Source of the DNA: Funiculus sociatus GB2-C1
Lineage (GTDB): Bacteria > Cyanobacteriota > Cyanobacteriia > Cyanobacteriales > FACHB-T130
Length of the DNA stretch: 64,000 bases
Direction of reading: 5' to 3'
NCBI RefSeq assembly: GCF_039962115.1
Contig: NZ_JAMPKJ010000006.1
Span: 94,446-158,445, forward strand
In this document: piece after piece, positions 10,101 through 18,800 of the stretch
Layout of the letters: each line of letters opens with the position of its first letter
How positions within the stretch are numbered: the first letter of the stretch is position 1
Made by a program: the position numbers and the translations under genes
The notes under the pieces: generated by a model
The model's database searches: none
What the model saw: only the letters and a program-made list of their open reading frames with translations
Told to the model about the DNA's origin: nothing

Positions 10101-11187
10101 TTGTTTTCTCTAAGTGTGCGGCAAAAGTTTTTGCGTGTACCAACAAGTTATGGGCTTGATACCAAGTACGGGCATTGTCTGCGATCGCTTGCACCTCCAC
10201 CCAATTTTTACAGTCTGTAGTCTCCTTATCCGGAACCCAGTAATGTTTTCCTGCTTCTATGCCATCAGTTGGCAGACTACATCGAGAACTGGCGGGAAGC
10301 ACTCCATGAGCGCAGTAAGTAGCAAAAATGGTAGATTTCGCCAGGAAGTTAGGGTGGTAGTTAAAGAAACCTGCCAGAGAATTTAACAGGATGCTGCTGA
10401 TTTCTGTAGCAGACATCTGTCCCATCTCAACTATCGGCACGCCATTAACGGAAGATAAAGTTAGGCCTGTTGATGGCCCAATATCAAAGATTTCTGTAAT
10501 TTCTAGCAGCTGACAGGCTAGCTCTAGTTCTGCCAGAGATTCTCGATAAACCTGTAGCCTTTTAGCGCGTCCTCCAAACACCACTAGGCGTCGGTTACGT
10601 TCTAGTAAAGGTGGCACCTGTGCTGGCTCCCCTATGTTGGAAAATACGGGGAGGGTGGAGATTTGGGTTTGTTTGCCTTGACTCAATTGATATAGTATTT
10701 CGGCATAGTGTTGTTTGCTGGTGAGACAGCGATCGCTAACTCTTGCCAGACGCGCCGCCAAATTTTTCTGTAGCGGCGATAACCAAAAGGAACTGTTCCA
10801 AAATGCACCAGAAGCATAAACTTCATGGAACATTGTTACTAAATACGTGTTATTTCCCGTACTCTTCCAACGTTCCAAGCCTTCAACTAACCAAGATGGA
10901 CAGCCTCGTTTTGCATAGCCATAACCCACATAATGTAGCAAAACTGTGGCTGTATCGTTGGACATTAAAGATAACAGCTCGCTAGCCGAATGCACCTTTA
11001 TTTGGCTAACAGGAAATCCCTCAATTTGTGGGGAAACGATGATAGAGCGATCGCTTACAATAAAATGGGTTTTTATCCCGTAATCTTTACCCAGTTGCAA
11101 AGCTAAATTTAAAGCATAATCACCCACTCCATCAATTGCTGGAGGCAGGCGGGGAACGATACAGATAATTGGTGATGAGGTGTGCAT
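10087..11187 (-). CDS. Divergent glycosyltransferase-like protein
   Basis: 366 residues. The start resembles GT-B enzymes: a hydrophobic strand, then PPAIDGVGDYALNLALQLGKD, the usual nucleotide-sugar loop region. The C-terminal half lacks a clear E-x7-E signature and the typical glycine-rich loop, so catalysis is uncertain. It sits between two methyltransferases inside the polysaccharide cluster and overlaps one by 14 nt. It could be a diverged GT4, a GT with another donor site, or a non-catalytic partner. HIP1 sites occur inside the gene, as in its neighbours, giving no hint of recent foreign origin. Confidence 0.6.
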   Translation of the reverse strand: MHTSSPIICIVPRLPPAIDGVGDYALNLALQLGKDYGIKTHFIVSDRSIIVSPQIEGFPVSQIKVHSASELLSLMSNDTATVLLHYVGYGYAKRGCPSWLVEGLERWKSTGNNTYLVTMFHEVYASGAFWNSSFWLSPLQKNLAARLARVSDRCLTSKQHYAEILYQLSQGKQTQISTLPVFSNIGEPAQVPPLLERNRRLVVFGGRAKRLQVYRESLAELELACQLLEITEIFDIGPSTGLTLSSVNGVPIVEMGQMSATEISSILLNSLAGFFNYHPNFLAKSTIFATYCAHGVLPASSRCSLPTDGIEAGKHYWVPDKETTDCKNWVEVQAIADNARTWYQAHNLLVHAKTFAAHLEKTIVEH

Positions 11188-11218
11188 TACCTAAAATTTA
11201 AAAAAAGAATCGGTACTA

Positions 11219-12052
11219 TTAGCTAGTAATATCAGAGGAGCGTGATAGTAAACAAATCATGCCAGTGTGTAGTTTTTTTCGCCAGTTAAGAGGTAGCGAG
11301 CGAGTAAAGCTTTCGCAAGCATCAACCCAGGTACGCGGCACAAGCTTGAGTACAGTCCCTAATTTTAAATACCCATTGGTGAGAGTATTGGTAAAAAGTC
11401 GGGTTTCTACAACAGTTAACCCCGCTTTTTTAGCCAGTAATTCAACTTCATCGAGATGCAATAAAAAAATATGTCCATCTGCATTAGGCTGAAATTGTAT
11501 TTCTTCAAACTCACTTGGATCGGGACAATCCGAAAACTTAGGTAAACGGTTCTGAAAATATTCACCATTAGGCGTACTCATAACAATGTATCCGCCCACT
11601 TTAACCAATTGAGCAATTCTATATAAAAAATCATCAGGATGGGCAACGTGTTCGATAATTTCTGTAATTAGAATTACATCGAAACACCCTTTAAAACCAA
11701 GAGAAAAAATGTCTCCAGGTGCATAATGAATTACGCCGCGTTCCCACTTAAGCTTGACATAATCAACTAACTCTTCACGTAAGTCATTCCAAGTAACTTC
11801 ATAGCCGAGTTCTGCTAAAGACAATGTAAAATTTCCCTGTCCGGCTGCTACATCCAATACTTTCGCCCCCGGTCGGGCAATTTTTTGAACTAATTCCAAA
11901 GTATGTTGGCGGCGATTTGCGTAAGCATAAACATATCCGCGATAACTCATCTCGCCATAGATTTCCAGCAAATCATATGGATAGCTATATTTCCAACTCT
12001 CACGCCAACTATCTTGCGGTTGAACTTTTTTCATAAGCCTGTTGAATATCAA
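11219..12052 (-). CDS. Class I SAM-dependent methyltransferase
   Basis: 277 residues. Motif I is VLDVAAGQGNFTLSL; the middle has FDVILITEIIEHVAHPDDF and the post-motif is GGYIVMSTPNGE. The C-terminal 80 residues (LLAKKAGLTVVETRLF and onward) form the usual lid found in sugar or lipid methyltransferases of capsule loci. It is 31 bp from the upstream gene and 22 bp from the downstream acyltransferase, so it is probably in one transcript with both. Acceptor unknown. No membrane segment is seen. Confidence 0.83.
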   Translation of the reverse strand: MIFNRLMKKVQPQDSWRESWKYSYPYDLLEIYGEMSYRGYVYAYANRRQHTLELVQKIARPGAKVLDVAAGQGNFTLSLAELGYEVTWNDLREELVDYVKLKWERGVIHYAPGDIFSLGFKGCFDVILITEIIEHVAHPDDFLYRIAQLVKVGGYIVMSTPNGEYFQNRLPKFSDCPDPSEFEEIQFQPNADGHIFLLHLDEVELLAKKAGLTVVETRLFTNTLTNGYLKLGTVLKLVPRTWVDACESFTRSLPLNWRKKLHTGMICLLSRSSDITS

Positions 12053-12074
12053 GTAAATTAACTTTAAAAAATAG

Positions 12075-12638
12075 CTAAAAAAATAACCGCTGGTAATTAG
12101 CGCTATACTTTAGATCATCAGGCCGGCTACCGATGGGCTTGGCAGGAACACCTGCAACAATTGTGAAAGGGGCAACATCTTTAGTTACTACTGCACCAGA
12201 TGCTACAGCTGAGCCTTTACTTAAAGTAACTCCAGGTAAAACAATCGCTCGCGTCCCAATGAAGACATAATCTTCAATATTTACTGGACTATGGCGGCCT
12301 TTAAAATTACTACTTTGTAAATCATGATCTGCTGTCAGAATACATACCTCGGCCGAAATCGAAACATTGTCACCAATAGTGATACCGCCACGGTTATCCA
12401 ATCGACATTTTTGATTGATTACGCTACTTTTACCCATTTTAAAGTTGCTTCTTGTATCAAACCAAGCATCCATAAAGATGAGACTATCTGAACCAATTTC
12501 AAATCCCAGACAAAACCGGTAAAAAAACAACCGGATAAAATGGAAGGGGATATGAGCTACAAATCGATTAGTAAAATACAGAAGGCCCTCAAATAAAACT
12601 CTCTTTAGCGCCCTAATAGAAAGGGTGAATATTTTCAT
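12075..12638 (-). CDS. Hexapeptide-repeat (LbH) acyltransferase, WcaF/maltose O-acetyltransferase-like
   Basis: 187 residues with left-handed beta-helix hexapeptide turns (INQKCRLDNRGGITIGDNV, then VFIGTRAIVLPGVTLSKGS) and the classic C-terminal GAVVTKDVAPFTIVAGVPAK motif. A catalytic-type histidine is seen in ILTADHDLQS. It should move an acetyl group from acetyl-CoA to a sugar hydroxyl during glycan assembly. Its ATG overlaps the stop of the upstream glycosyltransferase (ATGA, 12635-12638), a sign of coupling. Length matches colanic-acid type acetyltransferases. Confidence 0.88.
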   Translation of the reverse strand: MKIFTLSIRALKRVLFEGLLYFTNRFVAHIPFHFIRLFFYRFCLGFEIGSDSLIFMDAWFDTRSNFKMGKSSVINQKCRLDNRGGITIGDNVSISAEVCILTADHDLQSSNFKGRHSPVNIEDYVFIGTRAIVLPGVTLSKGSAVASGAVVTKDVAPFTIVAGVPAKPIGSRPDDLKYSANYQRLFF

Positions 12639-13789
12639 AAACCAACCTTAACTTGCATAGCCAGTTCATACAGTTGATTGAGTACATCCAGATGTTTCTG
12701 CATTGAAAATTGGGTAGGCACCATTTCCCTTCCTTCCTCTCCCAAATGTTTTGCTAAAGACCAGTCGAGAGCTAAACATTCAATATTTTGTGCCAATCCA
12801 GAAATATCATTTGGTTTTACAAGTAAGGTATGTTGTTGTTGGGCGATATACTCAGGTATTCCTCCTACTCGACTGGCGATGATAGGTCTACCAGCTGCGG
12901 CAGCTTCTATACTGACTATTCCTGCTGGTTCGTGCCACACTGACGGAAAAATGAGCGCCCTTGCTGCCTGGAGTAATTTAAAGATTTCCGGTTCATTTGC
13001 CCATCCATGAAATGTGACTTTTTTAGTAAGTCCTAGACGCTCTGATAAAGCTTGTATTTCTGTTTTTTGATAGCCATCGCCAGCAATATCTAAGTGAACT
13101 GGGACGTTGACTTTTTGTATTGCTCGTAACAGCCAGTCGAGTCCTTTTTGTGGCACAATACGTCCCATAAAAAGGAAGTGTGGCACCTCTTCTTGAGGTG
13201 GGGGGAAGTATTCCGGAAGTTTGGGAGCAGGGTAATAAAGGACATGAATCAGGTTCTCGGCGTAACCTAAACGAACCATTTGATCTTTGAGAAACTGGCT
13301 GTTTGCGATCGCATGAATATCAGACAAAACGCGCATCTCGTCCCAGGTACTCTGAAAATCAGCGTACAACTTATGCGGTCTAGCACTTCCACAGCGATCC
13401 ACCAGATGTCCCCAGAGACACCCTGTGAGGCTGTAGATGCGATCGCACGGCTGATTAGAGCGTTTTAGATACTTGCCACCACTGGGACAGTAAGGTTTAT
13501 GTCCGTGAATGGTGCGGATGGTTGCAATACGCTCGTCTGGAAGTGTACTAATGTCAGTGTGCAAATGCAAAATATCCAGCCTCAGTGCCTTTGCCTGAGT
13601 AAATAAATCCCTGTCATCGCGCACAAATATCGGTAGTTCGGTTCCACTATTTGGCACACTGGTAATTGGCTGATTATCCAGAAAATAAACAGCGTCACCT
13701 GCTGCAATTTGGGCGGCACTTAGACGGCGGATATAGGACGCAACTCCGCCTGGTTCCCAAATGCCGTACATATAATGTCCTATCCGCAT
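12635..13789 (-). CDS. Glycosyltransferase family 4 protein
   Basis: 384 residues from ATG 13789 (MRIGHYMYG); a TTG at 13807 would add six residues. The N-lobe has WEPGGVASYIRRLS. The C-lobe has FMGRIVPQKGLDWLLRAI and SVWHEPAGIVSIEAAAAGRPI, the GT4 donor site with E-x7-E. Four cysteines at about residues 105-140 (YCPSGG...CDR...TGCLWG...RCG) resemble the small cysteine cluster seen in several capsule GT4 enzymes and may bind metal. It is coupled to the acyltransferase by a 4-nt overlap. Confidence 0.87.
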   Translation of the reverse strand: MRIGHYMYGIWEPGGVASYIRRLSAAQIAAGDAVYFLDNQPITSVPNSGTELPIFVRDDRDLFTQAKALRLDILHLHTDISTLPDERIATIRTIHGHKPYCPSGGKYLKRSNQPCDRIYSLTGCLWGHLVDRCGSARPHKLYADFQSTWDEMRVLSDIHAIANSQFLKDQMVRLGYAENLIHVLYYPAPKLPEYFPPPQEEVPHFLFMGRIVPQKGLDWLLRAIQKVNVPVHLDIAGDGYQKTEIQALSERLGLTKKVTFHGWANEPEIFKLLQAARALIFPSVWHEPAGIVSIEAAAAGRPIIASRVGGIPEYIAQQQHTLLVKPNDISGLAQNIECLALDWSLAKHLGEEGREMVPTQFSMQKHLDVLNQLYELAMQVKVGL

Positions 13790-13872
13790 AGTATTATTTT
13801 CTAACAAATGGATTTAGACTATACAAAAAACTCTTGGTTTATCAATGAAAATCTGTGGAGCTTGAAGTAAGC

Positions 13873-14964
13873 TTATAAAGACTTGTTGTACAGCTCTAAA
13901 TGCTTCTTGACTACTGTTGACCAAGTTAAGGCTTTTATCCACTCGTAGCAGCGATTTTGATACTCTAAATATTCGGATGGGGATAAGCTAATAATTTGAC
14001 GAAGAGCAGTAGCGATCGCTTCCCCAGAATTCTGTTTCACTACAAATCCCGTACTACCATCATCAACAAATTCAGACATTGCGCCCGCATCGGTACAAAT
14101 CGCAGGAGTGCCGCAAGCTTGAGATTCTAGCAACGTGAAACCCATTAATTCTGGAACAGGGGTATAGCCACCATAACAGTTAGTATGAACAGAAGGTAAA
14201 ACGGTAGCGATCGCTATACGATATTCATGCAGTAACCTCCTATCATCTGCATCGTGAACGAATTCTACAGGTAAACCAACTGCCAATTTTTTCAAGTCTT
14301 CGTAAAATTCTTCGTTATAGACTCTTCCAAGAATTGTTAACTTGTAATCTGGAAGATTTAAGAGGCGGAAAGCTTCAAGTAAATAATTAATGCCTTTGTG
14401 GGGTAAAATCCGACCCACATACAAAATCTTTTTCTGTTTTTCTAAAGATATATCCGGATAAAATCGCTCTGTGTTCATGCCACCTTTAATTAGAACTCCT
14501 TTTTTTTGTAGTTCAGCAGGAAGAAAATTAAAGCCAAAGCGAGAGTAAGCGATCGCATTACAATAGCCTCGAAACACAGGCATTTTATGATTAATTACAA
14601 AATCCCCACCCCCACCGTAATCAGTCACAAAAACCCGCTTTCCTAGCCAAGATGCTGTCAAACATCCTAAATCGGAAATAAGTGTATTTATATGGTGGAT
14701 GTGAACTACGTCAGCATCCCAAATTGAAGCAAGATATCGAAAAGTTAGGGGATTGACCTTGTTATCATGAATAAAATAGTTAACCGGGTAAATCTCAATT
14801 TTGAGATTGTCTTGACAATAAGATTGGCGTTTTGAAGAAAAACTTACCAGCGTAGTATCTACAACCTCTGCCATAAAAGAAGCTAATTCTGTTGTATAGC
14901 GTTCACCACCACCAATGATTGATGAGTCATCGAAGTAAGTAGGGGTAATGTGAACAACTTTCAT
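13873..14964 (-). CDS. Glycosyltransferase family 4 protein
   Basis: 363 residues. The N-lobe has IIGGGERYTTELASFMAE. The C-lobe has YVGRILPHKGINYLLEAF and the E-x7-E region GFTLLESQACGTPAICTDAG. A longer than usual loop, YGGYTPVPELMGF, sits just before the donor motif. It overlaps the stop side of the upstream methyltransferase by 4 nt (ATGA at 14961). HIP1 octamers inside the gene match neighbouring codon usage. Donor and acceptor are unknown. Confidence 0.87.
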   Translation of the reverse strand: MKVVHITPTYFDDSSIIGGGERYTTELASFMAEVVDTTLVSFSSKRQSYCQDNLKIEIYPVNYFIHDNKVNPLTFRYLASIWDADVVHIHHINTLISDLGCLTASWLGKRVFVTDYGGGGDFVINHKMPVFRGYCNAIAYSRFGFNFLPAELQKKGVLIKGGMNTERFYPDISLEKQKKILYVGRILPHKGINYLLEAFRLLNLPDYKLTILGRVYNEEFYEDLKKLAVGLPVEFVHDADDRRLLHEYRIAIATVLPSVHTNCYGGYTPVPELMGFTLLESQACGTPAICTDAGAMSEFVDDGSTGFVVKQNSGEAIATALRQIISLSPSEYLEYQNRCYEWIKALTWSTVVKKHLELYNKSL

Positions 14965-15500
14965 AAATTAAAATTAAATCCTTTGCTAGCTTCTAATTCC
15001 AAATAAAGATACCAAGCTGGAAAAATCCAAGCCCATCTTTGCTCATAGGTATGGGGAAATTTATTAGCTAACCGACTGATAATGGCTCTATTAAATCTAC
15101 CTCCTTGAAATTGAATATGGCGGCGCTTAATAGTATATTTCGCATCTGAGTAGTAGGACAACTTGTGTTCCTGACAAAAGTAATCAAACGAAAAATAACT
15201 TAAATGCCACTTATGGGTTGGATCTACAAATGAATTAGCACAAGAAAAATGAGGTGTTGTTATTTTTAAAATTCCATTCGGTTCTAATATTCGATAAAAT
15301 TCCTCCAATGTTTTAGGAATATCTTGTAAATGTTCTATCACATCAAAGCACTCAATCTCCGAGAATATGGAGTCATCAAATGGATAGGGTAATTCATCTA
15401 AATCCCAAACTATATCTGGTTCTACTTCAGAAGATTTATCCAGTCTTATTACATCAGGTTCTGAGGATTTACGACCACACCCAACTGATAATATATTCAT
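14961..15500 (-). CDS. Small SAM-dependent methyltransferase
   Basis: 179 residues from ATG 15500, chosen because AGGA lies 7 nt upstream; a start at 15542 would overlap the upstream gene and add 14 unconserved residues. MNILSVGCGRKSSEPDVIRLD is a degenerate SAM motif I followed by DELPYPFDDSIFSEIECFD, then IEHLQDIPKTLEEFYRIL and NGILKITTPHFS. This is the compact Methyltransf_11 layout common in LPS and capsule loci. It is coupled to the downstream GT4 by a 4-nt overlap. Its substrate is unknown. Confidence 0.78.
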   Translation of the reverse strand: MNILSVGCGRKSSEPDVIRLDKSSEVEPDIVWDLDELPYPFDDSIFSEIECFDVIEHLQDIPKTLEEFYRILEPNGILKITTPHFSCANSFVDPTHKWHLSYFSFDYFCQEHKLSYYSDAKYTIKRRHIQFQGGRFNRAIISRLANKFPHTYEQRWAWIFPAWYLYLELEASKGFNFNL

Positions 15501-15519
15501 TGCTTCATCCTGAAAAACC

Positions 15520-16257
15520 TTATACAGAGAAACTACGTGCAATCTTCTTCAAACCTCGATCTACCAAGTTATTTACCCGTTTCATAACAAACCGATAGTG
15601 AGGGTAATTATACCTCTGTGCTACAAACTGACGCAGATGAGCGTGAATATTATCTACTCCATGAATTTGTGTCTCAGCAACATCAAAACTATCTTCCCAA
15701 AAAAGGTAAGAGATAGTTTCTGGGGGAGATAGTTTTTTAGCAAATGAATGGGGAAATGATAGCTGAAAATCTCCGTTTATCATGTGGTACTTCATAGTAA
15801 ATTGCACGCAATTATCAGTAATATCAACTAACCATCTGTGATGTGAAAGTCCAACTATCCTGCTACTTTCTATTCCTCGACAAGATTCCACTAATCTTGA
15901 CGGAACTTCTATATAGCCACGCTTCGATACTCTAATTAGCTCAGAGCAGACATATAGTGGATCTCTGATATCTTCCAGAGTGTGGGAACAGATAGAAAAG
16001 TCGAAAAAATTGTCTTTAAAGGGCCAAGGCTCTTTATCACAAATATCTCTTTGAACCCAAGTATCTCGATTAAAATATTCTTTTTCTCCTCCCTGGGCTT
16101 TGCCCATTCCATTTCTTGCGTAGAAACCTCTAGTTTCATAAGGTTCAGCATCAATTACCCAGTTTGCCCGGTTAAATGGGCAAGCCCAACCACCTACATC
16201 AAGAACAAGGTCATTAGGTTTTATGCGTGATAAAACTTCTTCTACATTTCCTAACAT
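15520..16257 (-). CDS. SAM-dependent methyltransferase-like protein
   Basis: 245 residues from ATG 16257 (MLGNVEEVL); a start at 16287 would run into the upstream flippase gene. The SAM region reads LVLDVGGWACPFNRANWVID, a shortened motif I in which GG-W-A replaces the usual GxGxG. Motif IV is NFFDFSICSHTLEDI, and IEVPSRLVE follows. This variant is seen in LPS-biosynthesis methyltransferase-like proteins whose substrates are mostly unknown. It is 5 bp from the flippase gene and 19 bp from the next methyltransferase, so it is surely in the operon. Catalytic activity is likely but not proven. Confidence 0.72.
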   Translation of the reverse strand: MLGNVEEVLSRIKPNDLVLDVGGWACPFNRANWVIDAEPYETRGFYARNGMGKAQGGEKEYFNRDTWVQRDICDKEPWPFKDNFFDFSICSHTLEDIRDPLYVCSELIRVSKRGYIEVPSRLVESCRGIESSRIVGLSHHRWLVDITDNCVQFTMKYHMINGDFQLSFPHSFAKKLSPPETISYLFWEDSFDVAETQIHGVDNIHAHLRQFVAQRYNYPHYRFVMKRVNNLVDRGLKKIARSFSV

Positions 16258-16262
16258 TTTAA

Positions 16263-17543
16263 TTACTCTTTTGCTACAACCGACCAATGCAATAAGTTAA
16301 TATAAGTAATCGCACCACTACATATTAACCCTGGAATCACTGATACCATTGCCAGCAATAAAACTCCATAAGTGGTAGATAAATCTAGAAAGTAAGCCAT
16401 AACAGCCTCAATCAAGATAATACACGGAATATTAAGCCAGTAATATTGTAACCATCCTTTTGAAGTATTAATTGATAACATAATTGCTGAAAGACCATTT
16501 AGAACATTTATAACAACTATCAACAGCAATTCTTGTTTTAAGTGAGCATATTTTTGCCCTAATATAAACAATAGTTCTTTAGGAAAAAAGTTAGCAATTG
16601 CTATTAAACACGACCCAAAAATACAAAAAGATACTAGAACCTGCCAGTAGCGATCGCGAAACTTAATAACTGACTGACAACGAGAGAAGCTTGGCAAAAT
16701 AATACTTTGCATAACCGCATAAATCAAGGAGAATATAACCCCTAACCGTCCTAAAGCTCCTACTTCAGCAATACTTTCCGTATCCCCAAAAATGCTGATC
16801 AACCAGATAGTAAGCTGTCCGTGAATGCAGAAGAATAAGGCATTGGGTGCTTGACTTTTGACGATTTGTAAAATTTCTAATTTGTCTATTTCATAAACGG
16901 GTGCTTTTATATCAATGCTATGAATAACCCAACGGCTCAAAAACAATTGCTGCAACCCCAAGGCAATTGATGCTGTCAAAATAGCTATAGCAGCATTCAA
17001 AAAAGTAAAGTAAGCAACAACTAAAATTGCTAGTCGAAAAATAGCAGAAATAAAATCTAACTTCTGAACATAATTAAGCTGTGAATGTAATCGCGGAACT
17101 ACACCTAATATAACAGTACTCAACTGGAAATTTAGCCCTGCCAGGACAGTAATAGTAATTAAAATTGCATATAAAAGCGATGTTCCGTTATTGAATAATA
17201 GCCACAGCAGAAGAGGCGTAACTAAAGCGATCGCAATTGTTGCCAGCTTGCGTCTCAACCGCATTGCAGTGTTGATCAATTGACCAAAACGATACCGATC
17301 CTGCCAAACCTTTCCTCCAATTGCCAACAGACCACTGCTAATACCCATGTCAGCTAATAAATTCATTGTCCCTTGCATAGTATTAGCAATAGTGAAATAG
17401 GCATATTCCTGTTTATCCAGTGTGCGAACCAGAAGAATTCCACTAGCCATACCTATTGCTTGAATCACCAGTTGAATCGAGACAAACTTACTCAGAATAT
17501 GGAGCCGATTGATTAGAACTGGTGGTAAAAAAGGCAAAGGCAT
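16263..17543 (-). CDS. Wzx-type polysaccharide flippase (MOP superfamily)
   Basis: 426 residues with about twelve hydrophobic segments and the N-terminal pattern of oligosaccharide flippases (LVIQAIGMASGILLVRTLDKQEYAYFT trimmed: the R-T-L-x-x-x-E-Y-A motif after helix 1). It should move lipid-linked oligosaccharide units from the cytoplasmic to the periplasmic face. As the first gene of the minus-strand cluster, with 117 bp between it and the next gene upstream, it probably marks the operon start. Its presence implies a Wzx/Wzy-like route for this glycan. No Wzc/Wza-type export genes are in the window. Confidence 0.82.
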   Translation of the reverse strand: MPLPFLPPVLINRLHILSKFVSIQLVIQAIGMASGILLVRTLDKQEYAYFTIANTMQGTMNLLADMGISSGLLAIGGKVWQDRYRFGQLINTAMRLRRKLATIAIALVTPLLLWLLFNNGTSLLYAILITITVLAGLNFQLSTVILGVVPRLHSQLNYVQKLDFISAIFRLAILVVAYFTFLNAAIAILTASIALGLQQLFLSRWVIHSIDIKAPVYEIDKLEILQIVKSQAPNALFFCIHGQLTIWLISIFGDTESIAEVGALGRLGVIFSLIYAVMQSIILPSFSRCQSVIKFRDRYWQVLVSFCIFGSCLIAIANFFPKELLFILGQKYAHLKQELLLIVVINVLNGLSAIMLSINTSKGWLQYYWLNIPCIILIEAVMAYFLDLSTTYGVLLLAMVSVIPGLICSGAITYINLLHWSVVAKE

Positions 17544-17660
17544 CTAAAGGTTATTTAATATTTTTGTATCTATTTGTGCTTACAAATTATCAGACTATTT
17601 CACAATAAGCTTGAATTACAGGTTAAATTTAACGAAAGCAAAACTTAACCTATAACTATT

Positions 17661-18320
17661 CTAATTTTGTGTGAGACATTTGGCACTAGCCAAAACATTA
17701 CTAGAAGATGGACAGGTTTGATGACCGCCAACTCTGACAATAAAATCATCAAAGTCTCTTTCTTGTTGAGCCTTTACTATGCCAGTATCGTCCCAACGGA
17801 TGAGATTACCACCCTTAGCAAGACTGTCTATCCCACCATTAAACTCAGTTTGTTGCCTGGTGTTAGGATTTTCAGTATTTGTTGAGTAGATGATGCCTAC
17901 AGGTTTGCCATTATAAAAAGATTCTAAGTAAAAAGCATATCTTGTATTTGCCTGAAACTTAAACTCAGCTAACGGTTGCGGAACTGCATCACCAGGAGTT
18001 CCTAAAAAATCATTTTGGTTGCTTACGCCTGTGTCGTCCTGAAAATCGGATGGACGGGAGATATCCTGTGGTTTATTCGAGGGTTTGGCTTCACTGATTA
18101 GGGGGGTTTTCTCACCTGTATCTAAATTAATAACGCCAAACGTTGACTGAAATGCTCCGTTTGATTCAACAAATTCAAATTCAATAATAGTGTCTAGGTC
18201 AAATTGAATGCCCTCATTACCAAAAGTTTCTAGGGCTTGGAGTGGGGTGGTAATGATGCTAAATAATCCTAGCGCGATCGCGCTGATTAAAACCGGTGAA
18301 ATTAGCTGATTAATTTTCAT
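17661..18320 (-). CDS. Secreted protein of unknown function, DUF4114-like C-terminal motif
   Basis: 219 residues from ATG 18320, supported by a strong GGAGAGG directly upstream; the longer TTG start at 18332 would bury that site. A signal peptide is clear (MKINQLISPVLISAIALG, cleavage near LQA-LE). The mature part is polar. Its ending, RDFDDFIVRVGG, resembles the acidic F-D-D-F/L-V-x-R-V motif of DUF4114-type extracellular calcium-linked domains (inference). Two cysteines near the C-terminus could form a disulfide. It is the last of three closely spaced genes for exported proteins. A 14-bp imperfect inverted repeat follows at about 17618-17655. Confidence 0.6.
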   Translation of the reverse strand: MKINQLISPVLISAIALGLFSIITTPLQALETFGNEGIQFDLDTIIEFEFVESNGAFQSTFGVINLDTGEKTPLISEAKPSNKPQDISRPSDFQDDTGVSNQNDFLGTPGDAVPQPLAEFKFQANTRYAFYLESFYNGKPVGIIYSTNTENPNTRQQTEFNGGIDSLAKGGNLIRWDDTGIVKAQQERDFDDFIVRVGGHQTCPSSSNVLASAKCLTQN

Positions 18321-18336
18321 GTTCCTCTCCAATTAA

Positions 18337-18789
18337 TTACCAAATTTCCAAAGCTCCACTAGCTCTCAATCTTTCGGCTTCCAAACTGTCCAAACTGCTG
18401 ATAAATCTCTTCGTTTCTTCTAACAAGCTATTTAGTTGCTGACACTCCGGAGTGTTACAATCTACTGGAGAAATCGCTGCTCCTCTGGCAAATCTTCGCG
18501 GCAACTTAGCAACTGCCTCCGCAGAAGCAACACAAGCAGCATACGCATCATCTAAATCTTTGGAAAGTCTTCTGGCAGTATTAATAATTTCAGGATCAAG
18601 CTTGCTACCTGAACCAAAGCGGGGCGCTGTATTATTCCAGATGTTAGTTCCCGTATTATCTGATTGGTTGGGAGGATTGGCGTTAACAGGAAAAGACTGA
18701 AGAAGCCAAAAAGTAAAAGACAAAAGATAGAGAAGGATATTTGAATATTTGATTTTTGAATGTTGCCCTTTAGTTATCCAAAAGTTCAT
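18337..18789 (-). CDS. Small exported protein of unknown function
   Basis: 150 residues. A hydrophobic stretch after a basic N-terminus (NILLYLLSFTFWLLQSFPV, cleavage near VNA-NP) is a signal peptide. The mature part has a disordered start, then helices rich in A, L and E (RRLSKDLDDAYAACVASAE, LNSLLEETKRFISSLDSLE) with three cysteines (AACVAS, DCNTPECQQ). It starts 11 bp after the barrel-like gene, with AGGTGG just upstream of the ATG. It resembles small periplasmic helical partner proteins, but I do not recognise the family. Confidence 0.55.
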   Translation of the reverse strand: MNFWITKGQHSKIKYSNILLYLLSFTFWLLQSFPVNANPPNQSDNTGTNIWNNTAPRFGSGSKLDPEIINTARRLSKDLDDAYAACVASAEAVAKLPRRFARGAAISPVDCNTPECQQLNSLLEETKRFISSLDSLEAERLRASGALEIW

Positions 18790-18800
18790 AATATCACCAC

